Positions 63,771 to 64,000 of a stretch of DNA of 64,000 bases are shown piece by piece. Source of the stretch: Cinnamomum chago (lineage: Eukaryota; Streptophyta; Magnoliopsida; Laurales; Lauraceae); NCBI GenBank assembly GCA_038049695.1, contig CP142456.1, positions 79,755,422-79,819,421 on the forward strand, given 5' to 3'. The first letter of the stretch is position 1. Every line of letters begins with the position of its first letter. The position numbers and the translations under genes were made by a program. The notes under the pieces were generated by a model. That model was given only the letters and a program-made list of their open reading frames with translations. It made no database searches and had not been told where the DNA came from.

Positions 63771-64000
63771 TGCCCGCCTGTTTTTGAAAGAAGAAAACAG
63801 GGCTGAGTGGAGAAGAATGAAAAAGCAGAGATGCTAGCCATCTCCTCAACAAAACTGCTGCCCGCTTGTTTTTGAAAGAAGAAAACAGGGCTGAGTGGAG
63901 AAGAAGGAAAAAGCAGAGCTGCTAGCCATCTCCTCAACGAAACTGCTGCCCGCCTGTTTTTGAAAGAAGAAAACAGGGCTGAGTGGAGAAGAAGGAAAAA
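63771..64000. repeat. 88-bp minisatellite running off the window
   Basis: Units starting tgcccgcctgtttttgaaag begin at 63771, 63859 and 63947, exactly 88 bp apart. They differ at only a few positions, and the third is cut by the window end. Since 88 is not a multiple of three, the array would not encode a simple in-frame protein repeat. Confidence 0.95.

Noticed and set aside
1-64000. CRISPR arrays, bacterial operons, rRNA genes
   Set aside because: Tandem repeats here are microsatellites or minisatellites without unique equal spacers, and gene structure is eukaryotic with introns.

Overview
This is nuclear DNA of a flowering plant. Its two multi-exon genes encode plant protein families. The rest is AT-rich intergenic DNA with plant-type L1 LINEs, tRNA-derived SINEs, MITEs of several superfamilies and many microsatellites. 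I cannot name the species. The repeat mix and long intergenic spans suggest a medium or large dicot or magnoliid genome.

Layout: 1-4,135 is intergenic, with an inverted-repeat composite element (about 155-1,004) and a tRNA-derived SINE (2,604-2,779). A perfect foldback MITE lies at 4,145-4,287. A full-length but inactivated L1-type LINE occupies 4,453-10,316 on the minus strand, bounded by an exact 17-bp target-site duplication. The span 10,334-14,700 is intergenic, with a MITE and a possible solo LTR. An F-box/Sel1/MYND gene (three exons, minus strand) runs from 16,432 to 14,701.

From 17 to 52 kb I find no convincing host gene. This span holds an RNase H-bearing LINE fragment (about 17.75-18.2 kb), several SINEs (20-24 kb, 33.5 kb, perhaps 50.5 kb), MITEs of Mutator, hAT and Harbinger type, a degenerate 21-bp minisatellite (37.5-38.1 kb) and simple repeats.

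From 52,363 to 62,068 there is a 13-exon plus-strand gene for a 1,196-residue membrane protein. It has a signal peptide, an Ig-like ectodomain and about eight transmembrane segments. The exon lengths sum to an open frame with consistent phases, and one intron is best explained as GC-AG. The window ends in an 88-bp-period minisatellite (63,771 to the edge).

The two host genes are about 36 kb apart and nothing suggests they are functionally linked. No bacterial-type operon, CRISPR array, rRNA or functional tRNA gene is seen. The most useful observations are the complete LINE with its damage mapped, the recent foldback MITE, the uncharacterised membrane protein gene, and the heptad-coding 21-bp array.
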